Below, piece by piece: positions 24,919 to 35,560 of a DNA stretch of 64,000 nucleotides. A program made the translations under genes and the position numbers. The number at the start of each line of letters is the position of its first letter. Within the stretch, counting starts at the first letter, position 1. A model generated the notes under the pieces. That model was not told where the DNA came from and ran no database searches. It saw only the letters and a program-made list of their open reading frames with translations. Origin of the DNA: Tachypleus tridentatus (Eukaryota > Arthropoda > Merostomata > Xiphosura > Limulidae); contig NC_134834.1 in the NCBI RefSeq assembly GCF_004210375.1, positions 91,764,170 through 91,828,169 of the forward strand, in the 5' to 3' direction.

Positions 24919-25758
24919 TATCACGATTATTATTATTATTACTTTTACTGTTACAATCTACACACTCCCTGTGTGCCACTAACTTTAAAGCCGAAATCTT
25001 TTTTGTTGTTTTTTTTCTTAATAACTTACAGTAAGTAGGATATAGAATCAGTGTTAAGTTTTAGTAGATGTTGAGCATTTGTATGACTGAGTGAAAAGGG
25101 CATTTTTGGGACATAATGGTTGAAAGGAAGGGGTTTCAGCCCATCCTCTCACCCATCTATTTACGTCACTGATAGTCGTATTTGAAAATGATGTGCTCCT
25201 ACATTGGCATCTTTTTCTTATTTCCTATGCGAATATTTATTCTCGGAAAGAGCTGTGACACATCTGTCCACCCGCAAGCCTTACCGTGGAGGGGTTGTAC
25301 TTTTGAACAGTTGGTACTTGGCCATGAACCAAATATATGTATCTATATATGAGTGAAAACCAAATTCAATTAATCGATTAGAATAGCACAGTTGCTCTTC
25401 CTTCTAGTCTACAGTTCAAATGAACACCGATGGTCATTGTGTAACTTTATGACAATATCTGAAACAAGCAAACAAAAATATAGCGCTTAAGATACTACTT
25501 ATGGTGCCTTGACTTATATGTGGTGCGCCATGGCACTGAATTAGGATATTCACACAACTGTTATTTACCTTTCGTAATTGGTAGCGTGGCTTCACAACGT
25601 CTGAAAACTGTTTGGGATAGTGAGATAAAACGTGATAAACTTTTCACATGGGTAATTTCAAGTGGTACAAGTTATAAATTATAAGAGCTGTTATAAAAGA
25701 TTAGTTATTTAATGTTATGTGAGCATATGTTTAGTTTGATTAACTGTCACTTTATGTT
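24919..25758. other. AT-rich intergenic DNA
   Basis: No gene recognised. A short (tta)n run lies near 24926-24943. Confidence 0.45.
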
Positions 25759-25878
25759 GTCCCCCAGTGGCACAGCAGTATATCTGCGGACTCACTGCTA
25801 GAAACAAGATTTCGATATCTGTGGTGGGCAGAGCACAAATAGCCCACTGTGTAGCTTTTTTGCTTAATTCCAAACAAT
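25759..25878 (+). mobile_element. SINE family B
   Basis: Plus-strand: gtcccccagtggcacagcag, B-box-like gatttcgatatc, tail tgcttaattccaaacaatc. Confidence 0.87.
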
Positions 25879-25904
25879 CAGTCAATTAATTTAAATTTGT
25901 TAAT

Positions 25905-26017
25905 TTGTTTGAAGTTAAGCACAAAGTTATACAAGGGGCTCTCTGCGATTTGTCCAACACGGTTCTCGAAACCCAGTTTCTAGCGTTGTAAGTCCGCAGA
26001 CATACCGCTGTGCCACT
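25905..26017 (-). mobile_element. SINE family B
   Basis: Minus-strand copy in inverted orientation 26 bp from the previous one: gaagttaagcacaaagttat to cataccgctgtgccac. Confidence 0.85.
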
Positions 26018-26254
26018 TTATGGAATATTAAATATGACTGTTGCCATAAGATTTCTAGAAACTCTTCGATAATGAAGATCTTATAAAGTATTGTCTTGAA
26101 ATCCAGTGTATATGAATGTTAACGAAAATAAGTGAATAAACGAAACGTGAACATCATAAATATTGAAAATCAATTTTTTATTTCTATACTGCTCTAGTAT
26201 TAACGCATGTTTCTTAAAATTATCGTACATTTCGAAGTTAAAATCCAACGATAT

Positions 26255-26449
26255 TTCTTTGTTTGTTTTTGAATTTAGCGCAAAACTACACAAGGGCTAT
26301 CTGCGCTAGCCGTCCAAATTTAGGAGTGTAAGACTAGAGGGAAGGCAGCTAGTCATCAGCACCCACCGCCAACTCTTGGGCTACTCTTTTACCAACGAAT
26401 AGTGGGATTGACCGTAACATTATAACGCCCTCACAGCTGAAAGGGCGAA
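26255..26449 (-). mobile_element. SINE family A, 5'-truncated with TSD
   Basis: Minus-strand tail and body ending at acagctgaaagggcgaa; the whole tRNA head is missing. The truncation is original, since ccaacgatat flanks both ends exactly (26245-26254 and 26450-26459). Confidence 0.9.
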
Positions 26450-26459
26450 CCAACGATAT

Positions 26460-27149
26460 AATGCGCTATTAAAAAAATTCACGAAATTTTGTTTACAATA
26501 GTTGACGGACGCTAAGAAAGGTGAATTTTAAAATACAGGACAAAGCAAGTTTTGGATAAAAGTAAAACACCATAAAAAACTTGCCACAGTTGCAAAACTT
26601 ACCGTATAATTATTGATCCATAAAAGACCTTACGTCGTAATCGTCCTTCATCTCAGAGTAATAAAATAAGGTTGAAACTATTGTCCATAACAGCTTACAA
26701 ATGCCAATCAAACAAGATGAAACCAGCCGATAAGTTGATTCTTTCGAAGATATCATCATCAACTAATTTAAATGACTTTGATTGGATGAAAGAAGTTTGA
26801 AGTTGAAACACCAACATTTTTTTAAGGATATTTACAAATATTGTGATTTTTAGGTTACAGGTATATAATATGTTACCCGATTAAAGATATATAAGTACAT
26901 TGATTACGTCACATTGAACAAGTTAATGGATAAACTTTTGTTTGACATTATTCTACTTTAAACTCTTTAAAAGTAATGTTTTATTTTACTAGAGGACAAT
27001 TTTTTTTTTAATGAACTAAGACTATATAAACTCACTGCGATTCCATCTTGTTCAACTGAAAACTGGTTGATTTACAGATGCTAGGAGAATGAGATTAAAC
27101 ATTTGGAGTGATGTTGTAAGTTTCTTTTTTTTTTTCATCAATCTAATGT
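26460..27149. other. AT-rich intergenic DNA
   Basis: No gene or repeat recognised. Confidence 0.4.
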
Positions 27150-27272
27150 TTGTTGTGTGTGTTTCTTGTAGTAAAGCTACTTCGGTCTATCTGCGGCGTC
27201 TATGGAGGGTGAATCGAACCCCTGATTTTAGCATTGTAAGTCCGTAGACATATCGCTGTACCATCGGGCGGC
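27150..27272 (-). mobile_element. SINE family C
   Basis: Minus-strand: tgtgtgtgtttcttgtagta, body tggagggtgaatcgaacccc, head cgtagacatatcgctgtacc. Confidence 0.82.
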
Positions 27273-27399
27273 ATCTTTGGTTCGTCTGAGAATTACGTTA
27301 TGAGGCATAAGTAAATAAATGTACTTTAACGATAAATTACCAATTTATCTATAATAACTTTTTTAAGATTTCGTGAAAATATCCGACAGATTCTTTCTT

Positions 27400-30190
27400 C
27401 ATTTTTTTTATGGAATACTATGACTTTGGGGTGAGAAAACTGTTTCATATTTTTGGGGTTTTCTTGACATGCTATGAACAGAAATGATCTCAAATTGAAT
27501 AACTTAACCTTTTCATTGTGTGAAGGATTGAAATGCCACAGACATCTTTAAGTTCCGTTCCATTACAATTAAACCTGGCAAAAATTACGTCAGTGCTTGC
27601 CTCCTACCTTTAATATAACATTATATATTAAGAACAATTGCTATATGGTTATACTGTGAGGTTCTCTGACTGAGGAGCCGAAAACTCGAAGTTTATCATA
27701 AATAACATTGTTTGGTAGCATAAGAAAATTTTATTATCAAATTATTTAAAACAATAAGTTTTAACAGTTGTGAGCTTTCAAAGAACCATAATGCACTGGA
27801 ATTGGAAATATCAGTAGCATAACTGTGATGTATGAATTCTTCGATTTATATTACTTTACTTTGAAAATACCGTTGAATACTCTCAGTGTTATTTTTCTTT
27901 TATAATATTGACTTTCGATTCAGAAGAATTTTAATAGATTATTGGTTGAGTGGTCAGTATAATTCAATCTCAAAAGCTTACACTCAGTGTTTTTATTCGA
28001 CATATTATTTTTTACTGTTCTCTGTACAAAGTGGCCCGGCATTGCAAGGTGGATAAGGCACTCGACTAGTAATCTGAGAGTTGCGGGTTCGAATCGCCTT
28101 CGCACCAAACATGCTCGCTTTTTCAGCCATGGGGGCGTTATAATGTGATGGTCAATACAACTATTCGTTGGTTAAAATGTAGCCTAAGAGTTGACGATGG
28201 GTGGTGATGACTACTGCCTTCTCTCTAGTCTTACACTACTAAATTAGGGACGGCTAGCGCAGATAGTCCTCGTGTAGCTTTGTGCGAAATTCGAAAAAAA
28301 AACTGTACAAACTGTACAAAGTCTTGGGAAGAAGTAATTTTTTTAGGTAATTATATCAAATATTGTATAACCGAGTGAAAGGTGGCTCTTGGGAACGCAT
28401 ACGTTGTGGCAGATTTCCTAACTGTCAGTAGATGCATGAATATAAACATCTGAGTATAAATATTCTTTGTGAATAGTTATCTGACTGTCATTATCCTTTG
28501 TGAGTTATGTTATCCATTTTCTTCTGCTATCCAGATATACACGTGTCTTTATTGTTTTATTTTAAATTCTAGAACATTCAATAAATTTGAAAAAGGGGCA
28601 CAAGACCCATAACTTTGAAGATTAATGACCACAGCTAGTAATGAAAAATATAGATGTACAGCTTAGCCTTTAAACATCATCTGTGTTTTCAAGCTTAAAT
28701 AAGTTGTTTACAAGTAATAGAAACGGGAGTATAGAAAACGAGTGCGCTTTGCGGTGAGAAAACTGTCTTATATTTTTAAGGTTTTCTTGACACATGCAGC
28801 ATGCTATGAACAGAAGTGTTGTTCTTAGATACATGCTTATAGCATATTTTAACGGTTATTAATATACACGTGGAATACTTCATAACATTGTCACATACTG
28901 AACTTTGCCAAATATTAAAGTATTTACTCAAAAACACATAAAATACAGTTGTTTGCTGCACATATCCACACAATTTCCCGTTTCATGCAATAAGAATTTT
29001 TTTGTTTACGTCTACGTTTTTCCACTTAAATCGCATTCAGCATCTCAAGCTACAAGATGCTATAAAACCTGTACCAAAATACTTCACCATGGTCGAATAT
29101 TATGAACGAAAGTGCACTAAATACATACACGAATATTTGTGTTCCAAAAATTACACAATGGCAGAATCTACCTGTCCGAATATTTATATCTGTGTTTGAT
29201 GATTTCTTAGATATATATACTAACAATGTAAGAATACTTTATGTAGTCTTCTCAAACCAAAGAGAGTGACGGATGAGAAATAACTTTTAGACAGCGAGTG
29301 TGCAATGTCAGTTAATTCGACATAAAAAAATAAATGACTTCCGGCACATGTTTCTATTTTGTATTTTAGTAAGGGGTCCGCAATATACAGAAAGTAGAAC
29401 CATATATAAAACTCAACCTAGAAATGTCACTGTTTGGGGTTACTCGAGGCAGGTGGGAAACACGTAACAACATTGCAACCTGTAGCAGCAGACCGTATTT
29501 TATGAATGTTAAGGAAACCCACTAGTAAACTTTCTCGGTAGAAAAAAAGTATTTCATTTTATTGGGCAGTTTTAATGTATAAATGATTCCAACAACTCAT
29601 ACATGTATTTTTTCTCAATTACGATTATCTGAACTACAACACAATAATCCTGATAAACTCCATCTGGAGGCTGGGGGAAACGAATTGATAATGTAAGTGT
29701 TTTTAACGTTTACTGCAATGTTTATCAATAGCTAATGACTGGTTTCGGTACGAATTCTCAGTATCACGTATGAAGAGGTTTGGTGTATGAAGATAAACTG
29801 TTAGTGATGTAACAAGTAAGGTATATACATTCTGTTGAATTCGGCGCGAAACTAAATACACTTAGAGTTAAAATCGTCCAGGAAAGACCTCTATAACGTA
29901 CTTTTTGGAAAATGGTGTAAAATATGAGAGTTTGGTGAGAGTTTGCATGAAGGTATTGTAACTAAAAAAAAAGGGCTTTTTTACACCGTAAGTGGTTTCA
30001 GTGTTCTAATCTACAATGGAGGTTAAAGTATTATACTCTTAGTGGACACGTCTGGCATTCAGATTGTTACTGCGTTTTATAAACTTACATGCAGACATAA
30101 CTATCTGCATTCTGCTCAACTATTTTCAAAGATAACAAATTTCAGAACATAAATCAAACCTCAAATTAGCGACTTTACTCGATGGGAAGC
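27400..30190. repeat. Segmental duplication copy 1
   Basis: First of at least six diverged copies of one non-coding segment. Module x lies at about 28345-28560 (ttttcttctgctatccagat). Module y is at about 28675-29300, with a TATA-like tataaaa at 29061-29067 followed about 30 bp on by caccatggtcgaa. Module z is at about 30035-30185 (gcattcagattgttactgcg). A y-like fragment (gagaaaactgtttcatattt) already appears at 27434. Small frames across y (e.g. 29002-29199) are not conserved between copies, so they are unlikely to be coding. The putative secreted-protein exon lies about 0.9 kb downstream of z. Confidence 0.75.
28033..28311 (+). mobile_element. SINE family A, full length
   Basis: Plus-strand: head ggcccggcattgcaaggtgg, B box gggttcgaatcg, tail gtgcgaaattcgaaaaaaaa. 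Target duplication ctgtacaaagt at 28022-28032 and 28312-28322. Inserted in segmental copy 1. Confidence 0.92.
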
Positions 30191-30412
30191 TAGCTAGTTT
30201 CTTCACACATGAGTTTTTTTTTTCCCCTGACGAAAATATCTAATGTCCGTGTAGAAATACTAACGTCCGAAGTTAATGCATTGAGGTTCAGCGTTTTATA
30301 ATATTCGAAATCTATAAACGTTTCTTGTCAAATATTTGTAGTTTTCCGGTTAATAAGCGTTTATCACAGATATAACTTCTGAGGTTTATAGCATACTATC
30401 CGTAGCAACCAT

Positions 30413-30689
30413 TGTTTGTTTGTTTGTCTTGGAATTTCGCACAAAGCTACTCGAGGGCTATCTGTGCTAGCCATCCCTAATTTAGCAGTGTAAGACTAGA
30501 GGGAAAGCAGCTAGTCATCACCACCCACCGCCAACTCTTGGACTACTCTTTTACCAACGAATAGTGGGATTAACCGCACATTATAACGCCCCCACGGCTG
30601 AAAGGGCGAGTATGTTTGGCGCGACCGGGATGCGAACCCGAGACCCTCAGATTACGAGTCGCGCGCCTTAACGCGCTTGGCCATCCGTC
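30413..30689 (-). mobile_element. SINE family A
   Basis: Minus-strand: tail tgtttgtttgtttgtcttgg, head acgcgcttggccatccg. Lies between module z of copy 1 and the secreted-protein exon. Confidence 0.9.
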
Positions 30690-31041
30690 ATTGCAACCCA
30701 ACAATATTAAACTATCTCTTGGCGTGTCGGTTTATAAACTTTCAGGGTGAGATTCTCGAAATATTCTACATGCATTTCTAAATATACATTCAACTAAGAC
30801 AAGAATATATATTAAAATAAATATATAATAGTATGCAGAAAAAATAAATAAAAGTGCAGAACATTTCGATCATTTAGTCATCTTGTTTATTGTAACATAC
30901 CTCATATTTTAAATTGTACTTTATGTGATTATTTATTAATGAAATGTGATTCTGATCTTAATTGTTTCTCTGTTGATATTCCAAATATCCGCGTTTCAAT
31001 TGCTGAAAAAAAAGTATCATTCTTTTCGGGTTTTTTTTCAG

Positions 31042-31518
31042 GTAATTGTTGTTGTGCTACTACAAACTCTACACCTTGCTATTGGACTCTCTGGTACTAG
31101 CAGTGGTTTTGAAGAAACATACACTTGGACATACGTTGACGACAAAGTTGATCCGAATGTTCTTATTCGAGAAACTCTGAAAGACGCTAATGATAATATA
31201 GAGCAAAGTTTTAGCCCTATATTTGAAGAACCTCTTATTGAAATTACGAGTTATAAACCAGGAGCCCCAACGAATCCTCACATTTTTCTGGACACTTCAC
31301 TTTTTAACAAACCAGGCGATGTTGGGCACCATTCGTTACCTGGTTACAGATTAAATCGGAAATCGACTGGTAAAGGGAATAGGTACCACTATGGTTATAG
31401 TAGTTACCACCACACGTCCGGTGATAACAGCAGGTTTTCTCTCTATGAACTTCGAGCCTTTCCATACACTAATTTAACGAGAAAAGCCAGTTATGTTCAT
31501 AAGTATTTACTTTTTTAA
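31042..31518 (+). CDS. Putative secreted protein, terminal exon, family unknown
   Basis: Probable last exon of a gene whose first exon I could not place. A strong acceptor (ttttttttcag at 31031-31041) precedes an uninterrupted frame of 158 codons to a stop at 31516-31518. The frame can be read upstream to a GTG at 30946, but no in-frame ATG supports a start there. The first residues, VIVVVLLQTLHLAIG, look like the hydrophobic core and cleavage region of a signal peptide. The next part is acidic (FEETYTWTYVDDKVDPN, IEQSFSPIFEEP); the rest is basic and rich in Tyr, His and Ser (RYHYGYSSYHHTSGDNSRF). I see no enzyme motif. NLT near the end is a possible N-glycosylation site. A poly(A) signal follows. 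The gene sits downstream of segmental copy 1, as the CA genes sit downstream of copies 5 and 6. It could instead be an internal exon read past its donor. Confidence 0.5.
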   Translation, partial: VIVVVLLQTLHLAIGLSGTSSGFEETYTWTYVDDKVDPNVLIRETLKDANDNIEQSFSPIFEEPLIEITSYKPGAPTNPHIFLDTSLFNKPGDVGHHSLPGYRLNRKSTGKGNRYHYGYSSYHHTSGDNSRFSLYELRAFPYTNLTRKASYVHKYLLF

Positions 31519-31599
31519 GCAATGAAAATGCTTACAGCTACAATAAACTATTTTTGAAAGGATTTAAAGGTGTGTTAGTTCATATTGAAACTTTTTAAA

Positions 31600-31605
31600 A
31601 ATAAA
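31600..31605 (+). terminator. Poly(A) signal candidate
   Basis: aataaa 82 bp after the stop of the putative secreted protein, in an AT-rich 3' flank. Weak on its own because of the base composition. Confidence 0.35.
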
Positions 31606-32295
31606 CATTGTATGTGTAATTTTACTCAAAAAATATTGCTCTAAGAAATATTAACGAAACATTCTTTGGATTTCAAGAAACAGACGCAAAGAGGCAAAAT
31701 ATAAATTACACTGAAGTAAAGATTTTAGTGATAAAACAGTGTGAATATTTTTACAAGCATAGCAGTTTAAGCAGAACATTTATTTTAAAGCATTAATGTC
31801 AAATTCTTTTTGTTGCTGTTAAAATTAGAAGATTTCCCATAGCAGTCTTTAATTCATTTGAAAATAAATCAAAACATTATAGATTTGGTTCAAAGAAGAA
31901 AACCAACTTTATTAGAAAATTATGTCACAAATTCTACATTTGATTTGTATTGTTAGCTGAATATAATTACGGCTCTAATCCAAGAATCTTTCGTCAAATC
32001 CCTTTTTCATTTTGTAAGAATACTGGATTTCGAAGTACTCAAACAGATATAAAATGATCTATTGTGTAGCTGTTTTGGTGAGAGATTTTAGAAGAGTGTT
32101 TCCCAAACACGCGGACAAGGCGGGTTTTGCTGAGGTAGAAAGCTTGTAGGAAAAGAAAAAAATACACGAAGCCAAAACAATTGAATGGGCTGATTAAAAT
32201 TATATTTTCGAATAGAGACGTGATCATGTTGATTTGAGATGTATTAAATAGGGTTGGCACTGAAAAAGTTAGAAGTTGTTGCTCTAGATATTATC
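31606..32295. other. AT-rich intergenic DNA
   Basis: No gene recognised; the minus frame at 32039-32260 lacks a family motif. Confidence 0.4.
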
Positions 32296-32504
32296 CCGCT
32301 ACACCAAACATGCTCGCCCTTTCAGCCGTGAGCGCGTTATAATGTGACGGTCAATCCCACTATTCCTTGATAAAAGAGTAGCCTAAGGGTTGACGGTGGG
32401 TGGTGATGACTATCTGCATTCCCTCTAGTATTACGTCGACAAATTTGGGACGGCGAGCACAGATGACCCTTGTGTAGTTTTACGTGAAATTCGAAACAAA
32501 CAAA
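32296..32504 (+). mobile_element. SINE family A, head missing
   Basis: Plus-strand body from ctacaccaaacatgctcgcc to tacgtgaaattcgaaacaaa; the tRNA-like A box is absent. Confidence 0.85.
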
Positions 32505-33038
32505 GCTTTAGACATTGAGTAAGTGGTTCACTCGTAGCACCTTTTACTTACTAAATAACATGAAAGCAGATCCTATTATTATCGTGTTAGTTTCGCTAGA
32601 TATCAATAAAACGGTAAATAATAAACTAAGAGGCAAATGGCCTAAAACCTTAAACCTTTCGGTTACCACTACCGGCCTCGGTAACATGTAACTGTTGTTT
32701 ATATGAACAAATGATATAATTGGATATAAATAATTTTAATATATCTAATAAATTCATTTACGAGTCTCCCTTTTATTCCGACTTTAAAAGCCGTTATTTA
32801 AATTAAGACTGCATAATTCAGTTTTTATAAATAATAATTGAAGGCTTGCATTAAGGAAACAAAAATTGTGAAAACAAGATAGAAAATTGTTAGTTAATGT
32901 TATTCTTTCTTTTTCCTTTTCAATTTCCAAATTATCTTACTATTTAATAATTGTATATACCCTGTTTTGTGGAAGTTACTAATTCACTTATTTAATTAAT
33001 TAAGTATTTATGTGTTAAAATCCCGAACCAAAAGTCTT
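32505..33038. other. AT-rich intergenic DNA
   Basis: No gene recognised. Confidence 0.4.
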
Positions 33039-33155
33039 GCCCCCTAGTGGCACAGCAGCATGAGCACGGACTTATTTTACTAAAAACAGGGTTTCGATAA
33101 CCGTGATGAGCAGAACACAAATAGTCCTTTGTATAGCTATGCACCTAGTAATAAA
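33039..33155 (+). mobile_element. SINE family B, diverged
   Basis: Plus-strand: gccccctagtggcacagcag, B-box-like ggtttcgataacc, end gtatagctatgcacctagta. Confidence 0.8.
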
Positions 33156-33398
33156 CAAAGAACAAAACAACAACCAAATTTATATACTACAACTGGAAAC
33201 ATGCCTTACTTTAGGGTATTTTTATATTACTTCTTCTCAAAACCGAGTATTCCATGTAAACCATCGGGCAATTTCCAGTTATCATAAAAATAGAACACGG
33301 TAACTGAACCACTTAGCTATGATTATGAATACCAACTGCCACGTAATGGTTTATTTTTATAGTAAGAAATTAATATGCGAAATACTTCTATAACCAGG

Positions 33399-34026
33399 CA
33401 TATAATTCACAACATGTCTAGTTATAGTTGTAAACATTATAAACCAACACAAATTTCACAGTATATTCAGTTTTAGTTGCAAACATTACAAACCAGCATA
33501 TAATGCACAACATGTCTAGTTATAGTTGTAAACATTATAAACCAACACAAATTTCACAGTATATTCAGTTTTAGTTGCAAACATTACAAACCAGCATATA
33601 ATTCACAACATGTCTAGTTTTAGTTGTAAACATTATAAACCAACACAAATTTCACAGTATATTCAGTTTTAGTTGCAAACATTACAAACCAGCATATAAT
33701 TCACAACATGTCTAGTTTTAGTTGTAAACATTATAAACCAACACAAATTTCGCAGTATATTCAGTTTTAGTTGCTAACATTACAAACCAGCACATAATTC
33801 ACAACGTTGTTCGCTCTTCTATGTAAAATATTTTCTCAACCCAAACGAGCCGTTTTTGCATATATAAACCAGCATATAATTCACAACATGTCTAGTTTTA
33901 GTTGTAAACATTATAAGCCAGCATATAATTAACAATATATTCAGTTTCAGTTGTAAACATTAAAAACCACCATATAATTCACAATAAATCCAGTTTTAAT
34001 TGTAAACTTTACAAACCAGTACATGA
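33399..34026. repeat. 98-bp satellite (dimer of 49-bp units)
   Basis: Four regular 98-bp units start at 33399, 33497, 33595 and 33693, followed by an interrupted unit and diverged units to 34026. Each unit is two related 49-bp halves, one with cacaacatgtctagtt and one with cacagtatattcagtt, both ending in a gtaaacatta-type word and aaacca. A 61-bp piece of the neighbouring Penelope-like element breaks the array at 33806-33866. Confidence 0.92.
33806..33866 (+). mobile_element. 61-bp Penelope-like terminal fragment in satellite
   Basis: gttgttcgctcttctatgta to gccgtttttgcatatata matches, nearly base for base, the outer end of the Penelope-like inverted repeats at 34499-34557 and 35651-35710. 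Its inner end lies 3 bp before the predicted ribozyme cleavage site of that repeat. Array sequence (accagcacataattcacaac / accagcatataattcacaac) lies on both sides, which could be a target duplication or simply adjacent satellite units. Confidence 0.88.
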
Positions 34027-34498
34027 TGAAGGACTACACAAAAAACTAAATTAATTGCTCAATTTTCGGCAGTATAAAAGGCCTAATTTGTTTATTTGCT
34101 TCCAAGTACACTGATTAGCTCTAATCTCAGCGAAATTATCCAGGTGCAGCAAAAATAACGAATGGAAGAATAGGTTAGGGCTCTCGGTGATATTGTTTTT
34201 TTCATTGTGTACGGATACATGGTTTGATGCGTTAAAAAAGTTGACTTATTGCATACACGTACATGAAACTGTCGTTGTACACATATGTTGTTTTTCATGT
34301 ATTGTCTCAATGTTTCATCCAAAAACTGTATTTTACAACAGGTGTACATCAGAAATGGACAAATTACAAATATTATTCCTACACTAAGTGTTCTGAATTT
34401 GTTGGTATTGTCAAGAAAACAACCCTTAATTTCTTCTTGTCTCTATATTGGCTCACTGATGAGAGCCTACAGTTTTGTTGGGTAGCTTAAAGCATCCC
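34027..34498. other. AT-rich intergenic DNA
   Basis: No gene recognised; overlapping short frames on both strands carry no motif. Confidence 0.4.
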
Positions 34499-34648
34499 TA
34501 TATGCAAAAACGGCTCGTTTGGGTTGAGAAAATATTTTACGTAGAAGAGCGAACAACGTTTCGACCTTCTTCGGTCATCGTCAGATTCACAAAGAAAGAA
34601 AGAGGTAACTGACCGGAAGCTGACCGCATGTTTGGAAGGGGTTGTGTA
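34499..34648. repeat. PLE inverted repeat, left
   Basis: Pairs with 35561-35710 in reverse complement over the full 150 bp, with a few mismatches (e.g. an extra ag within tttctttctttt). Together they could fold into a long stem around the coding interior. Confidence 0.9.
34549..34590 (-). ncRNA. Hammerhead-ribozyme-like motif, PLE sense strand
   Basis: Read on the minus strand: stem I gtgaat/gttcgc (with G-U pairs), core CTGACGA, stem II GACC-gaagaa-GGTC, core GAAA, and stem III reduced to ACGT with cleavage predicted after the following T. One extra T sits between the core and stem II. Same strand as the RT/GIY-YIG coding sequence. PLE terminal repeats are known to carry minimal hammerheads with very short stem III that act best as dimers; activity here is inferred. 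Confidence 0.6.
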
Positions 34649-34719
34649 ACTGAGTGTCGGAATGTAGAGGGCGGTGTTAGATGTTTGAATATATAATTTT
34701 ATTTTATTATATTTAATAT

Positions 34720-35010
34720 AGGTATAAAGGCGTTCCTTTATATTGGTTTATTTTGGGTTTTTTAGTTGTTGTATAAGCAAGGCTTCTTTAATTTTGCGTT
34801 TGTTTATGTTTGTTTCTTTATTTAGTATTTGAGTGTTTTCTATGGTTATGTTGTGTTTATTTGACTTGCAGTGTTCAAAAACGTGTGAAGGTGACTTTTT
34901 ATGTTCTTTGAATCTGGTTTCCATTTTTCTACTTGTTTCTCCAATATAGAAGTCGTGGCAGTTATCACATTGTATTTTATAAATAATGTTGGTATGGTGT
35001 TTGTCAGTGT
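34720..35010 (-). pseudogene. PLE GIY-YIG endonuclease domain
   Basis: Minus-strand translation from about 35010 down to 34730 gives IIYKIQCDNCHDFYIGETSR, then KMETRFKEHKKSPSHVFEHC. This matches the PLE nuclease pattern IYxIxCxxC...YIGET with the downstream Arg and EH. The nuclease cleaves target DNA during insertion. The domain reads well, but the frames before it are broken. Confidence 0.83.
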
Positions 35011-35039
35011 AGTTTTTACTTAGCAGCAGTATATGGTTT

Positions 35040-35560
35040 CGTGATTTTTTTGATTAGTGAGATATATTTACTTTTGTTGGTTGATTTTGCTTTCTGTGTA
35101 GGCGTGTGCGTATAATGTTTTTTACGGTTTGTGGAGGAAACTTATTGATGTTGATGAAGTATTGTTTTAATTTGTCTAATTCATCGTTAATTTTATCTAG
35201 TGAGCATAGTTTTATGGCTGTGTTTATTTGGTTTCTTAGTATGTTGAGTGTTTTGTTTTGTTTCATGTGCTGAGTCCCAAGGAATGTTTAGTCCAGTATG
35301 GGTGATTTTTCGGTGGATTTCTGTTTTGAATTGAGTGTCCGTTCATGTAATTTTGAGGTAAAGAAATGATATTTGATTGCTTTCTTCCTGTTCACATGCG
35401 AAGTTAATGTTGGGATTATAGAGTTAATGTGATTGAAAAATTAAGTATGTGTTCTGTACATCTGAATCCCGCAACCGTGTCATCTACATATCTGTACCAG
35501 TATAGTGGTGGATGTAATGCTGTGTTAATTGCTTGTTTCAACTTGTGTCATAAAACTATG
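35040..35560 (-). pseudogene. PLE reverse transcriptase, C-terminal part
   Basis: Minus strand: PPLYWYRYVDDTVAGFRC at about 35510-35460 contains the YVDD active site. After frameshifts, a region corresponding to the PLE palm/thumb (THTGLNIPWDSAHETKQN in mixed frames) leads into the frame at 35054-35266 (MKQNKTLNILRNQINTAIKL). The fingers domain and everything N-terminal are absent. Confidence 0.8.

Noticed and set aside
29002-29199. Small Cys-containing peptide frame in module y (MVEYYERKCTKYIHEYL)
   Set aside because: The matching frame in segmental copy 4 stops after a dozen codons and in copies 2, 5 and 6 it lacks the ATG or is broken, so it is not conserved as protein.
30946-31041. Upstream extension of the secreted-protein frame to a GTG
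   Set aside because: GTG is not a usual start in animals, and a strong polypyrimidine-AG acceptor at 31041 marks the exon start instead.
33399-34026. CRISPR-like regular direct repeats
   Set aside because: There are no unique spacers: the whole 98-bp unit repeats. The setting is an animal genome.
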